In this document: positions 32,387 through 39,433 of the stretch, piece by piece
Layout of the letters: each line of letters starts with the position of its first letter
Numbering within the stretch: the stretch's first letter is position 1
NCBI GenBank assembly: GCA_037968395.1
Contig: JBBKVK010000247.1
Span: 1-39,433, forward strand
Direction: 5' to 3'
DNA length: 39,433 nucleotides
Origin: JADKBO01 sp037968395
GTDB lineage: Bacteria; Bacteroidota; Bacteroidia; Chitinophagales; Saprospiraceae
The notes under the pieces: generated by a model
The model's database searches: none
The model's input: only the letters and a program-made list of their open reading frames with translations
What the model was told of the DNA's origin: nothing
Made by a program: the position numbers and the translations under genes

Positions 32387-33757
32387 TTAACCAAACACCT
32401 CGTATAGCAGATCCTCTATCTTATTAATAATACGAATTTCTATGTTGAAATCCTCTTGTTTGATGGATTTGGCATTCACTTTTGAAATATAGATTGTATC
32501 AAAGCCTAGCCTTTGTGCTTCTGAAATTCTCTGATCAATACGACTGACGCCTCTTAGTTCTCCTGATAAGCCAACTTCTGAGGCAAAACTTACATTTTTG
32601 CCGATAGCTATATCTTGAAGTGATGAGATCAAAGCCGCTACTATTGCAAGATCAATAGCTGGATCTGATACTTTTATACCACCAACAATGTTTAGAAATA
32701 CATCTTTTGCACCAAAAGGAAGTCCACATCTTTTTTCTAATACGGCCAATAACATTGATAATCTCCTTAAGTCAAAACCTGTAGCAGACCTTTGTGGTGT
32801 GCCATAGACAGAATGTGTCACTAATGCTTGAGTTTCTATCAGCAGAGGTCTCATTCCTTCAATAGATGCAGCGATTGCACTGCCACTAAATTCTTCTTCG
32901 TTTTGAGAGATAAGTATTTCACTCGGGTTAGGCACCTCTGTTAACCCATCCGAACCCATACTGTATATCCCAATTTCATCAGTAGATCCAAATCTGTTTT
33001 TTAATGTCCTCAGTATCCTATAGGCGTAATTTTGATCTCCTTCAAATTGCAGCACTACATCTACTATATGCTCTAATATTTTTGGTCCAGCGATACCACC
33101 ATCTTTGGTGATATGGCCAATTAATACTATAGGTATATTGGTTTCTTTTGCAAATTTTTGAAATTCTGCAGCCGTCTCTCTTACTTGACTAACACTACCA
33201 GCTCCGCTTTCAATGAATGGGCTTGCTACAGTTTGGATAGAATCAATTATGATAAGTGAAGGTTTTTCTTTTTTAGCGGTTGATAATATATCCGTAGTAG
33301 AAGTTTCTGTATAAACTTGACAATCTGAAGAATTTGAAGTTATCCTATCTGCCCTCATTTTAATTTGCTCATGGCTTTCTTCCCCAGAAACATATAGGAC
33401 TTTATTTGGCCAGTTTAAGGCAATTTGTAACATTAATGTTGACTTACCAATACCAGGTTGACCTCCAATAAGTATCAATGAACCACCAACGATACCTCCC
33501 CCAAGGACTCTGTTGAGCTCACCATTACCAGTGTTTTGTCTAATGGTCTCCCCAGATTGAATCTCATGAATGAATTTTGGGAGACTTTTCAGGTTGTCTC
33601 CTTTCCAAGATTTAACTTTTTCTTCTGCTACTGTTGGTTTTGTTACAAGTTCTTCTACCAATGAATTCCATTCACCACATGCGTAACATTTGCCTTCCCA
33701 TTTGGGAGATTCATTACCGCAATTGGTACAAAAAAATGCCTTCTTTATTTTTGCCAA
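32387..33757 (-). CDS. radA: DNA repair protein RadA (Sms)
   Basis: RadA is a RecA-like ATPase and helicase that drives branch migration in recombinational repair. From the TTG at 33757 the product is 456 aa and begins MAKIKKAFFCTNCG, the standard family N-terminus. A four-Cys zinc finger follows (Cys10, 13, 24, 27), then Walker A GGQPGIGKST (98-107), the RadA-specific KNRFGS motif, and a Lon-like C-terminal domain (SVYGTPQRSATGFDLRR). A longer frame to 33844 would overlap sucA by 86 bp in another phase and is rejected. The TTG lies one base after the sucA stop, so translation is probably coupled to sucA. The unusual start codon may lower expression. Confidence 0.95.
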   Translation of the reverse strand: MAKIKKAFFCTNCGNESPKWEGKCYACGEWNSLVEELVTKPTVAEEKVKSWKGDNLKSLPKFIHEIQSGETIRQNTGNGELNRVLGGGIVGGSLILIGGQPGIGKSTLMLQIALNWPNKVLYVSGEESHEQIKMRADRITSNSSDCQVYTETSTTDILSTAKKEKPSLIIIDSIQTVASPFIESGAGSVSQVRETAAEFQKFAKETNIPIVLIGHITKDGGIAGPKILEHIVDVVLQFEGDQNYAYRILRTLKNRFGSTDEIGIYSMGSDGLTEVPNPSEILISQNEEEFSGSAIAASIEGMRPLLIETQALVTHSVYGTPQRSATGFDLRRLSMLLAVLEKRCGLPFGAKDVFLNIVGGIKVSDPAIDLAIVAALISSLQDIAIGKNVSFASEVGLSGELRGVSRIDQRISEAQRLGFDTIYISKVNAKSIKQEDFNIEIRIINKIEDLLYEVFG

Positions 33758-33758
33758 A

Positions 33759-36506
33759 CTATTTCTTTTTACCAAAGGCTCTTTCCATGATATCCAATTG
33801 CTGTTGGTCATGGATCTTTTTAAATCCTGTTGATGGTGAAGCACTTGCGGGCCTTGAGACTACATCTATATCGTCCTTTCTAAACATATTGAGTATGAAT
33901 GACCAAGCACCATTATTTGCTGACTCTTCTTGCACCCACAATGTTACTGCTTTAGAATGTGCTTTCATGATTCCCCTAACTTCTTCTTCAGGAAAAGGGT
34001 ACAGTTGCTCTATTCTTACAATGGCTGTATCTTTTATTTTATGTTCAATTCTATATTCTAATAAGTCGTAGTACACTTTACCAGAGCAAAATAATAATCT
34101 TTTAGCTTTAGCTTTTGTTATTTCGCTATCACCAATGACAGGTTTAAACTCTGTACCAGTATGGAAATCACTAATAGGGCTTACACACAATGGATGTCTC
34201 AATAGAGATTTAGGAGACATATGTACCAAAGGTTTTCTATATGGCATTGCTAACTGTCTACGCAATAAATGGAAGAAGTTTGCTGGAGAAGTTACATTGG
34301 CTACGATCAAATTAAATCCAGCACAAAGTTGTAAAAACCTTTCGAGTCTTGCACTAGAATGCTCTGGCCCTTGACCTTCCATACCATGTGGTAATAACAT
34401 TACTAGGCCATTCATTCTTTGCCATTTGCTTTCACCAGCAGCAATAAATTGGTCCACGATTGTTTGTGCTCCATTGTAAAAGTCACCAAACTGTGCTTCC
34501 CATATTACCAATGATTCTGGAGAGGCCATACCGTACCCATATTCAAATCCTAATACTGCAAACTCTGAAAGCAATGAATTGTAAATCATCAATTTATTGT
34601 CATTAGAAGTTAGGCCATTAAGTCTGTTATATTGAGCATTGGTATCTTTATCAAAAAACACGGCATGTCTATGAGAAAATGTACCTCTTTTTACATCCTG
34701 TCCGCTCATCCTTACATTCGTACCATCTAAAAGGATAGATCCATAAGCTAACAATTCTGCAAATCCCCAATCTAAAACACCGTCATCAAGTAGTTTTTGT
34801 TTACCTTTTTGTAATCTAGCTACTTTTGACATAGGCTTAAAGTCTTTTGGAGTAGACATTAAGTGCTTTATTATTTTATCAGTTTTACTTTTTTCTATTC
34901 CAGTCTTGAATTTTCCTTTAAAAATTTCATTTGGTTCTAAAGTACGTGTTAGCTTTTTCCAAGCAATTTCTGGTTCTTGGTATTGATATGGCAAGGCTGC
35001 TTCTTTTACCTCATCCAGACGACCTTGTAATTCATTCCAAAAAGAAGTTTCTAGCTCCTCCGCCATTTTTGCATCTACATCTCCTCTTTCAGCTAATTTT
35101 TTTACATAAATTTCTCTAGGATCCGGATGATCATTAATGATGTCATACATCTTGGGTTGAGTGAATTTCGGGTCATCTCCTTCATTGTGCCCATGTTTTC
35201 GATAACAAACCATATCAATAAACACATCATTGTTAAATTTTTGCCTATATTCTAATGCCAATTCTGATGCAAAAACAACAGCATCAGGATCATCACCATT
35301 AACATGAAAAACAGGTGCCTGTACCAATGAAGCTGCTGCAGTACAATACGTAGAAGAACGAGCATCATCAAAATCTGTAGTAAATCCAATTTGGTTGTTG
35401 ATAACGAAGTGGATAGTACCTCCTGTATAATATCCCTCCAATTGGCTCATTTGTACTGTTTCGTACATAACTCCTTGTCCAACTACAGCTGCATCTCCAT
35501 GGATTAGTATTGGTAATATCTTATCATAGTCACTTCCATATAGAATGTCTGCTTTCGCTCTAGAATATCCTTCTAATACCGGATTGACAGCCTCTAAATG
35601 TGAAGGATTAGGTACCAGTTTAAGGTTTACTGTCTTTCCATCGATGTCTTTTTGGGAGGAGAAACCCAAGTGGTACTTAACATCCCCATCGCCAAAACTA
35701 AGGTCTGGAACTGCTGTTCCTTCAAATTCTCTAAATATTTGATCGTATGTCTTGCCAAGAATGTTTGCTAATACATTTAGTCTTCCTCTATGGGCCATCC
35801 CAAATGCCACTTCCTCAACTTTATCTTTTGCGGCAGCATTGATAATGGCATCAAGGGCCGCAATGGTCGTTTCTCCACCTTCTAAAGAAAACCTTTTTTG
35901 GCCTATATATTTAGTGTGTAGAAATTTTTCAAATACAACTGCACCATTTAGCTTTCTTAGGATTTGTTTCTTTTTATCTAAAGACAAACCAAATGAGCTA
36001 TCAAGAGCCCTTAGTTCAATCTTGTCTCTTAACCACATCCTTTTATCTCTGTTCTCAATGTGGGCATATTCTACTCCTAAATCTCCACAGTACAATAACC
36101 TTAGTCTATCTATAATCTGTTGTAAAGTAGCATTCTTAAGACTAATCTCCTCACCAGCCTGAAATACTCTTTTAAGATCCTCTTCCTTGAGGCCATAATC
36201 TGCCAGCTCTAAGTGAGGCATTCTGTTTTTTCTACTTCTAATAGGATTAGTTGTAGATATTAGATGACCTCTAGATCTAAATCCATGAATGATTGACAGA
36301 ACTCCAAATTCTTTTGTTACTATTTCTGGAGAAGCGTCAGAACCCGGTATTCCTGCATCTTCAATTGAACCAGCTGAAGCAAAGTCAAAGCCTTCGAAAA
36401 ACAATCGCCACTCTTGATTGATAGACATCGGATCGTTAGTGTAATCCTTATACATTGCCTCAATAAATGACGGATGAGCATTAAATACTTGAGAATAGTC
36501 TTTCAT
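33759..36506 (-). CDS. sucA: 2-oxoglutarate dehydrogenase E1 component
   Basis: SucA is the thiamine-diphosphate E1 subunit of the 2-oxoglutarate dehydrogenase complex of the TCA cycle, converting 2-oxoglutarate to succinyl-dihydrolipoyl-E2. The 915-aa length is normal. Seen in order: the E1 N-terminal helix (HPSFIEAMYKDY, QEWRLFFEGF), EEVAFGMAHRGRLNVLANI, the LIHGDAAVVGQGV and INNQIGFTT thiamine-diphosphate region, YRKHGHNEGDDP, and the transketolase-like C-terminal half with LLPHGMEGQGPEHSS. The E2 gene sucB is not next to it, contrary to the common sucAB order. radA follows directly. The upstream gap (36507-36768) holds palindromes but no clear -7 box. Confidence 0.97.
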   Translation of the reverse strand: MKDYSQVFNAHPSFIEAMYKDYTNDPMSINQEWRLFFEGFDFASAGSIEDAGIPGSDASPEIVTKEFGVLSIIHGFRSRGHLISTTNPIRSRKNRMPHLELADYGLKEEDLKRVFQAGEEISLKNATLQQIIDRLRLLYCGDLGVEYAHIENRDKRMWLRDKIELRALDSSFGLSLDKKKQILRKLNGAVVFEKFLHTKYIGQKRFSLEGGETTIAALDAIINAAAKDKVEEVAFGMAHRGRLNVLANILGKTYDQIFREFEGTAVPDLSFGDGDVKYHLGFSSQKDIDGKTVNLKLVPNPSHLEAVNPVLEGYSRAKADILYGSDYDKILPILIHGDAAVVGQGVMYETVQMSQLEGYYTGGTIHFVINNQIGFTTDFDDARSSTYCTAAASLVQAPVFHVNGDDPDAVVFASELALEYRQKFNNDVFIDMVCYRKHGHNEGDDPKFTQPKMYDIINDHPDPREIYVKKLAERGDVDAKMAEELETSFWNELQGRLDEVKEAALPYQYQEPEIAWKKLTRTLEPNEIFKGKFKTGIEKSKTDKIIKHLMSTPKDFKPMSKVARLQKGKQKLLDDGVLDWGFAELLAYGSILLDGTNVRMSGQDVKRGTFSHRHAVFFDKDTNAQYNRLNGLTSNDNKLMIYNSLLSEFAVLGFEYGYGMASPESLVIWEAQFGDFYNGAQTIVDQFIAAGESKWQRMNGLVMLLPHGMEGQGPEHSSARLERFLQLCAGFNLIVANVTSPANFFHLLRRQLAMPYRKPLVHMSPKSLLRHPLCVSPISDFHTGTEFKPVIGDSEITKAKAKRLLFCSGKVYYDLLEYRIEHKIKDTAIVRIEQLYPFPEEEVRGIMKAHSKAVTLWVQEESANNGAWSFILNMFRKDDIDVVSRPASASPSTGFKKIHDQQQLDIMERAFGKKK

Positions 36507-36603
36507 GTTTATAGTTCTTAATAATTAGGGTCATTTTAAAATAAATTTAGACCTATCTAAATATTTATAAATTTTACGTAATTGCTTGTGTCTGTTGTAT
36601 ATA

Positions 36604-36617
36604 ATATTTGCAAATAT
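36604..36617. promoter_or_regulatory. Perfect 14-bp palindrome upstream of sucA
   Basis: ATATTTG/CAAATAT is a perfect palindrome about 100 bp upstream of the sucA start. A second inverted pair, TTTGATA (36626-36632) and TATCAAA (36647-36653), lies beside it. Either may be an operator. AT-richness weakens the case. Confidence 0.35.
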
Positions 36618-36686
36618 CGTACTACTTTGATATTAAATTGTTTTTTTATCAAATTAATTTTAAATATTTTGATATAAAACAGGGAT

Positions 36687-36698
36687 TCAGATATCTGA
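36687..36698. promoter_or_regulatory. 12-bp palindrome TCAGATATCTGA
   Basis: A perfect 12-bp palindrome sits between the sucA upstream region and the terminator of the lipoprotein gene. It could be an operator half-site pair or chance; nothing ties it to a known regulator. Confidence 0.25.
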
Positions 36699-36713
36699 GA
36701 ATGATATAAAAAA

Positions 36714-36751
36714 GAAAAGCCTCCAAAATATTGAAACTTTGAAGGCCTTTC
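36714..36751 (-). terminator. Rho-independent terminator of the Omp28/DUF6029 operon
   Basis: GAAAaGCCTcCAAA pairs with TTTGaAGGCcTTTC with small mismatches around a 10-base loop. On the minus strand it is followed by a T-rich tract. It lies 18 bp past the lipoprotein stop. Confidence 0.75.
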
Positions 36752-36768
36752 CTTGAATAAAATTTATT

Positions 36769-37584
36769 TTATTTCAGTTTAAAACCAGCACTTTGTTGAA
36801 TTGTTTTATCTCCAACTTCGTTTTTAGTCACAGAAACAATTACTTCCATATTATCAGGGTTAAAGCCCTCTGGAATTGTATAAGAATAGGATTTTTTAAC
36901 AGAAACGCCACCTACAAGATTTGATCCCAAAATATCGCCGTCAAATGTTGTCATCATATGACGAAGTACATGATTGTGTTCGAAGTCCTCAATTACAACG
37001 GATTGATTCTCTTGGGCATCTTCTATTTTACTTTCAGTAACAAAGACAGATATTTTGTAAGAGCCAGTTAAATCGGTCAAGGGTATTATTGTAGTTGTAA
37101 AGTCGATCTTTCTTGATGATTGATCATAACTCTTATCAATCAAAACTGTTATCTGGTTGTCTTTTTCTAATTCTTTTTGTACTAAACTTAGCCATATATC
37201 TACATTATCCACAGGTATATAAAATTCTCCAGCAAACTTAACTCGATTGAATAATGCAGTTGGTTTACCTAAAAATGGTTTATGAAAATTTTCTAAATCA
37301 AAAGCAAACTTGTTTCTAAAATCATACTTAGACTCACCAGGAATAGGCTCTGTTAGCTGCTCTCCATGAATCCCGATGGCATAAACATTCTCTCCAAATA
37401 AATCAAGAATTTGTTCAATAGCAGCTGACCCTTTAGGGCAATTAGGGCATTGCACACCTGTAAGATCTTCAATTAGCACTGTTTTAGCTGTCTTAGGAGC
37501 TGTAATCTCTGGAATCATTATCATGGTCTCTTCACAAGATGTAAAAAGAAAAATGAATGCAGTAAGAAATAATATATTCTTCAT
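36769..37584 (-). CDS. Omp28-type outer-membrane lipoprotein with thioredoxin-like fold
   Basis: This 271-aa lipoprotein has a signal peptide ending in the lipobox LFTSC (lipidated Cys17). After a short linker comes a thioredoxin-like segment: VLIEDLTGVQCPNCPKG with the CXXC pair Cys46/Cys49, then a beta-rich C-terminal half. This matches the Omp28-related group found in Bacteroidota, named after a Porphyromonas outer-membrane antigen. Whether the CXXC is redox-active is unknown. It starts 17 bp after the DUF6029-like barrel gene in the same direction, so the two form an operon that ends at the terminator at 36714-36751. Such pairing suggests a shared outer-membrane role, possibly in T9SS or disulfide handling; this is inference. 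Confidence 0.8.
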   Translation of the reverse strand: MKNILFLTAFIFLFTSCEETMIMIPEITAPKTAKTVLIEDLTGVQCPNCPKGSAAIEQILDLFGENVYAIGIHGEQLTEPIPGESKYDFRNKFAFDLENFHKPFLGKPTALFNRVKFAGEFYIPVDNVDIWLSLVQKELEKDNQITVLIDKSYDQSSRKIDFTTTIIPLTDLTGSYKISVFVTESKIEDAQENQSVVIEDFEHNHVLRHMMTTFDGDILGSNLVGGVSVKKSYSYTIPEGFNPDNMEVIVSVTKNEVGDKTIQQSAGFKLK

Positions 37585-37601
37585 AATTGATTTATTTTAG
37601 A

Positions 37602-39245
37602 TTAAAAGTTAGTATTGAATGAAAACCTAACTCCACTAAATGCTGGTTCTAGACGGCAGATACCTCCGCTACATACTATACCTTCTACTTGCTTAACATA
37701 TCTTAGTTGGAATCTGTTTGAGCCATGAACGTATACAGCTCCAAAAGTAGGGTATATTATTTTATCAAGTTCCCCAGTTAGTGCTGATTTTTTCTTTGGA
37801 TCTATATTATACATTGCTGATGCTTCAAAAATCCAATTAGGGGCAATGCTGAATTCTGCCAAAGAATATATCCAGCTACCATAGTCTTGGTCCGTATCCA
37901 TATATTGAAATTCATATCGTAAAGACCTCTTTCTATCAAATTTATACAAGATGTCTAAATATGGTGTAATGGTCTGTACAAGAGGTACGGTAGGCTTTAC
38001 TTCATATACCTCTTGATTGTAAGTTTGCAACTGCAATCCACCTTTTAGTTTTAGTTTTTTGTTTGCTTTGTATTCAACTTCAGTAAATATTTCTCTATAC
38101 AATAGGTCTTTATCAAGAGTGGTAATATTAGAAAAGTTGGCTCCAGCACTCAATTTTTTATTTATTCTGTACTTTGCATCAAACTGAAAAGCCTGCTCAG
38201 ATATTTCTTGAGTTGCCGGATTGTATCTAGCAGTCAATCTATAAGTATTTACTCTAGTCATTGGTGGTATGTAACTTATTAATCCTCTAAGCAATCTGGC
38301 ACTTGGGTCCATTCTAAAAACAAAATTTTCAGTTCTTTTACCTTCTAATGTTAAGCCTAATTTACCAATAGTATAACTTAAACTAGAGTATAAGACTGTT
38401 CCAGGTTTGTTTTCAAGTTTTCCTTGGACAGGTACTCCAGAAAAGGTTTGCAGTTCTGCCATTGGGTTAAAAAAAACATCATTAGTCTTATACGCACCTT
38501 CTATATACCAACTAAAGCCTTTATATCCCAGAGTATTATATAGTGAGAATGCATAATTGTTGTACTGTGGTTTAAATCTGTCAGGCTCTAAGTAAGTTTG
38601 AAGTGACTGCACTACCTTTTCGATGGCTTCCTCAGATAAAGTTTTATTCATAAATCCTACACCTGGAGCAAGTGTAAGAGGAGATTCTTCTCCAAATGTG
38701 AAGTAGGTATCTAAAGCCAAACCCTTTAGGTTACCTCCCCAAAGTTCAAAGGCATTTTTTTGTCTTCCGACTATACCTTTAAGTGATATGTTGTCGGTAA
38801 AATTGTATTTCATGGTAGCACCTAACACTGAATTATCAATAAACAAAGGTCTTTGTTCATAAGATCTAAAAATAATACCACTTCCAATTTGATCATAAAT
38901 GTTTCCTACCTGTAGGGTGAACTTGTCAAACTCTTTAGAAACGAACCATCTTCCAATGCCCTGATCAGTATATGAACTATTTGGATCCCTAAGATTTGAA
39001 TTATTATACATATCAAACCTTAGGCCGGCCTTAAAACCATTTATTGCGTAACTAAGATTTAACCACGCTTCTCCACCATAAAATTGGTTTTGATATTGAG
39101 GTTGGGATAATGCATTAATGGATGAATCTCTTAAAAACACGTTGATGTTCGTTTCGAAATTACCATTGATAACTGCTGTCTCTTGACTAATAAGTATGAA
39201 TGGTATTAGAAAAAAGGAAAGTGTAGTAATTAGATTTTTTATCAT
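37602..39245 (-). CDS. DUF6029-like outer-membrane beta-barrel protein
   Basis: From the ATG at 39245 the product is 547 aa: a signal peptide (MIKNLITTLSFFLIPFILIS), then alternating hydrophobic/polar strands throughout, ending in an aromatic residue (FSFNTNF), as expected for an outer-membrane barrel. Blocks such as FYGGEAWLNLSYAINGFKAG, LQVGNIYDQIGSGIIFRSYE and ALDTYFTFG match my memory of the Bacteroidota family DUF6029, whose function is unknown. An earlier ATG at 39365 would put 40 hydrophilic residues before the signal peptide and is rejected. It is the first gene of a two-gene operon with the Omp28-type lipoprotein. The remaining 188 bases to the window end contain nothing I can support. 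Confidence 0.75.
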   Translation of the reverse strand: MIKNLITTLSFFLIPFILISQETAVINGNFETNINVFLRDSSINALSQPQYQNQFYGGEAWLNLSYAINGFKAGLRFDMYNNSNLRDPNSSYTDQGIGRWFVSKEFDKFTLQVGNIYDQIGSGIIFRSYEQRPLFIDNSVLGATMKYNFTDNISLKGIVGRQKNAFELWGGNLKGLALDTYFTFGEESPLTLAPGVGFMNKTLSEEAIEKVVQSLQTYLEPDRFKPQYNNYAFSLYNTLGYKGFSWYIEGAYKTNDVFFNPMAELQTFSGVPVQGKLENKPGTVLYSSLSYTIGKLGLTLEGKRTENFVFRMDPSARLLRGLISYIPPMTRVNTYRLTARYNPATQEISEQAFQFDAKYRINKKLSAGANFSNITTLDKDLLYREIFTEVEYKANKKLKLKGGLQLQTYNQEVYEVKPTVPLVQTITPYLDILYKFDRKRSLRYEFQYMDTDQDYGSWIYSLAEFSIAPNWIFEASAMYNIDPKKKSALTGELDKIIYPTFGAVYVHGSNRFQLRYVKQVEGIVCSGGICRLEPAFSGVRFSFNTNF

Positions 39246-39433
39246 AAGACTCTGTTGATTGTCGTTTGTAGCGTAAAAGTCATAAAAATTTCTTAAAGTT
39301 TTACTATCTAGGTCACTTCTAGACACATAAAACGTCTTATTTGCGATAATACTAAAGAAAAGCATTCATACTTTAACCAATTTGGAGAATTCTGAATATT
39401 TTTACATTATACACATTATAAAAAAAACTACAA

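Noticed and set aside
33758..33844. Longer radA start reaching into sucA
   Set aside because: It would overlap sucA in another phase and place 29 non-family residues before the standard RadA N-terminus.

Overview
The window looks like chromosomal DNA from a member of the Bacteroidota, probably a Saprospirales- or Cytophaga-like marine or sludge bacterium. The evidence is low GC, weak Shine-Dalgarno sites, repeated matches to the Bacteroidota -7 promoter box TAnnTTTG, and four large proteins ending in type IX secretion system (T9SS) sorting domains, one of them paired with a PorP/SprF-type outer-membrane protein. There is no rRNA, tRNA, IS element, CRISPR array or phage signal. The exact taxon is inference.

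Layout. 1-3.4 kb: an unidentified, possibly structured RNA candidate, pdxA (vitamin B6) and a membrane-anchored MutS-family ATPase, closed by a strong terminator. 3.4-12.6 kb (minus strand): a surface module made of a LuxR-type response regulator whose receiver lacks the phospho-acceptor aspartate, a 1.3-kb-residue-class HYR/dockerin/cohesin protein with a type A sorting domain, a protein with three cohesin-like domains, SprB repeats and a type B sorting domain, and a PorP/SprF protein. 12.7-15.5 kb: a lipid A-type acyltransferase and a T9SS-exported animal-type haem peroxidase that overlap tail to tail. 15.8-18.4 kb: guaB and prfA, with a promoter that would make guaB leaderless.

18.5-25.5 kb (minus strand): five tightly packed genes. 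In order of transcription they are a helical P-loop ATPase with no recognised family, a small MscS-like membrane protein, a cation/proton antiporter, the GTPase MeaB and an M23 peptidase. The first three are the best candidate here for an undescribed system, possibly an ATP-dependent osmotic or ion-stress module. 25.7-29.2 kb: a secreted M36 (fungalysin) metalloprotease. 29.5-32.4 kb (plus strand): glyS, a small thiamine-binding-like protein and metF. 32.4-36.5 kb (minus strand): sucA followed directly by radA, which starts with TTG one base after the sucA stop. 36.8-39.2 kb (minus strand): a DUF6029-like outer-membrane barrel and an Omp28-type lipoprotein.

Starts were moved from the longest open frame where a signal peptide, a family N-terminus or a promoter position supported a later codon. 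All family assignments are by eye from motifs; no database search was run.
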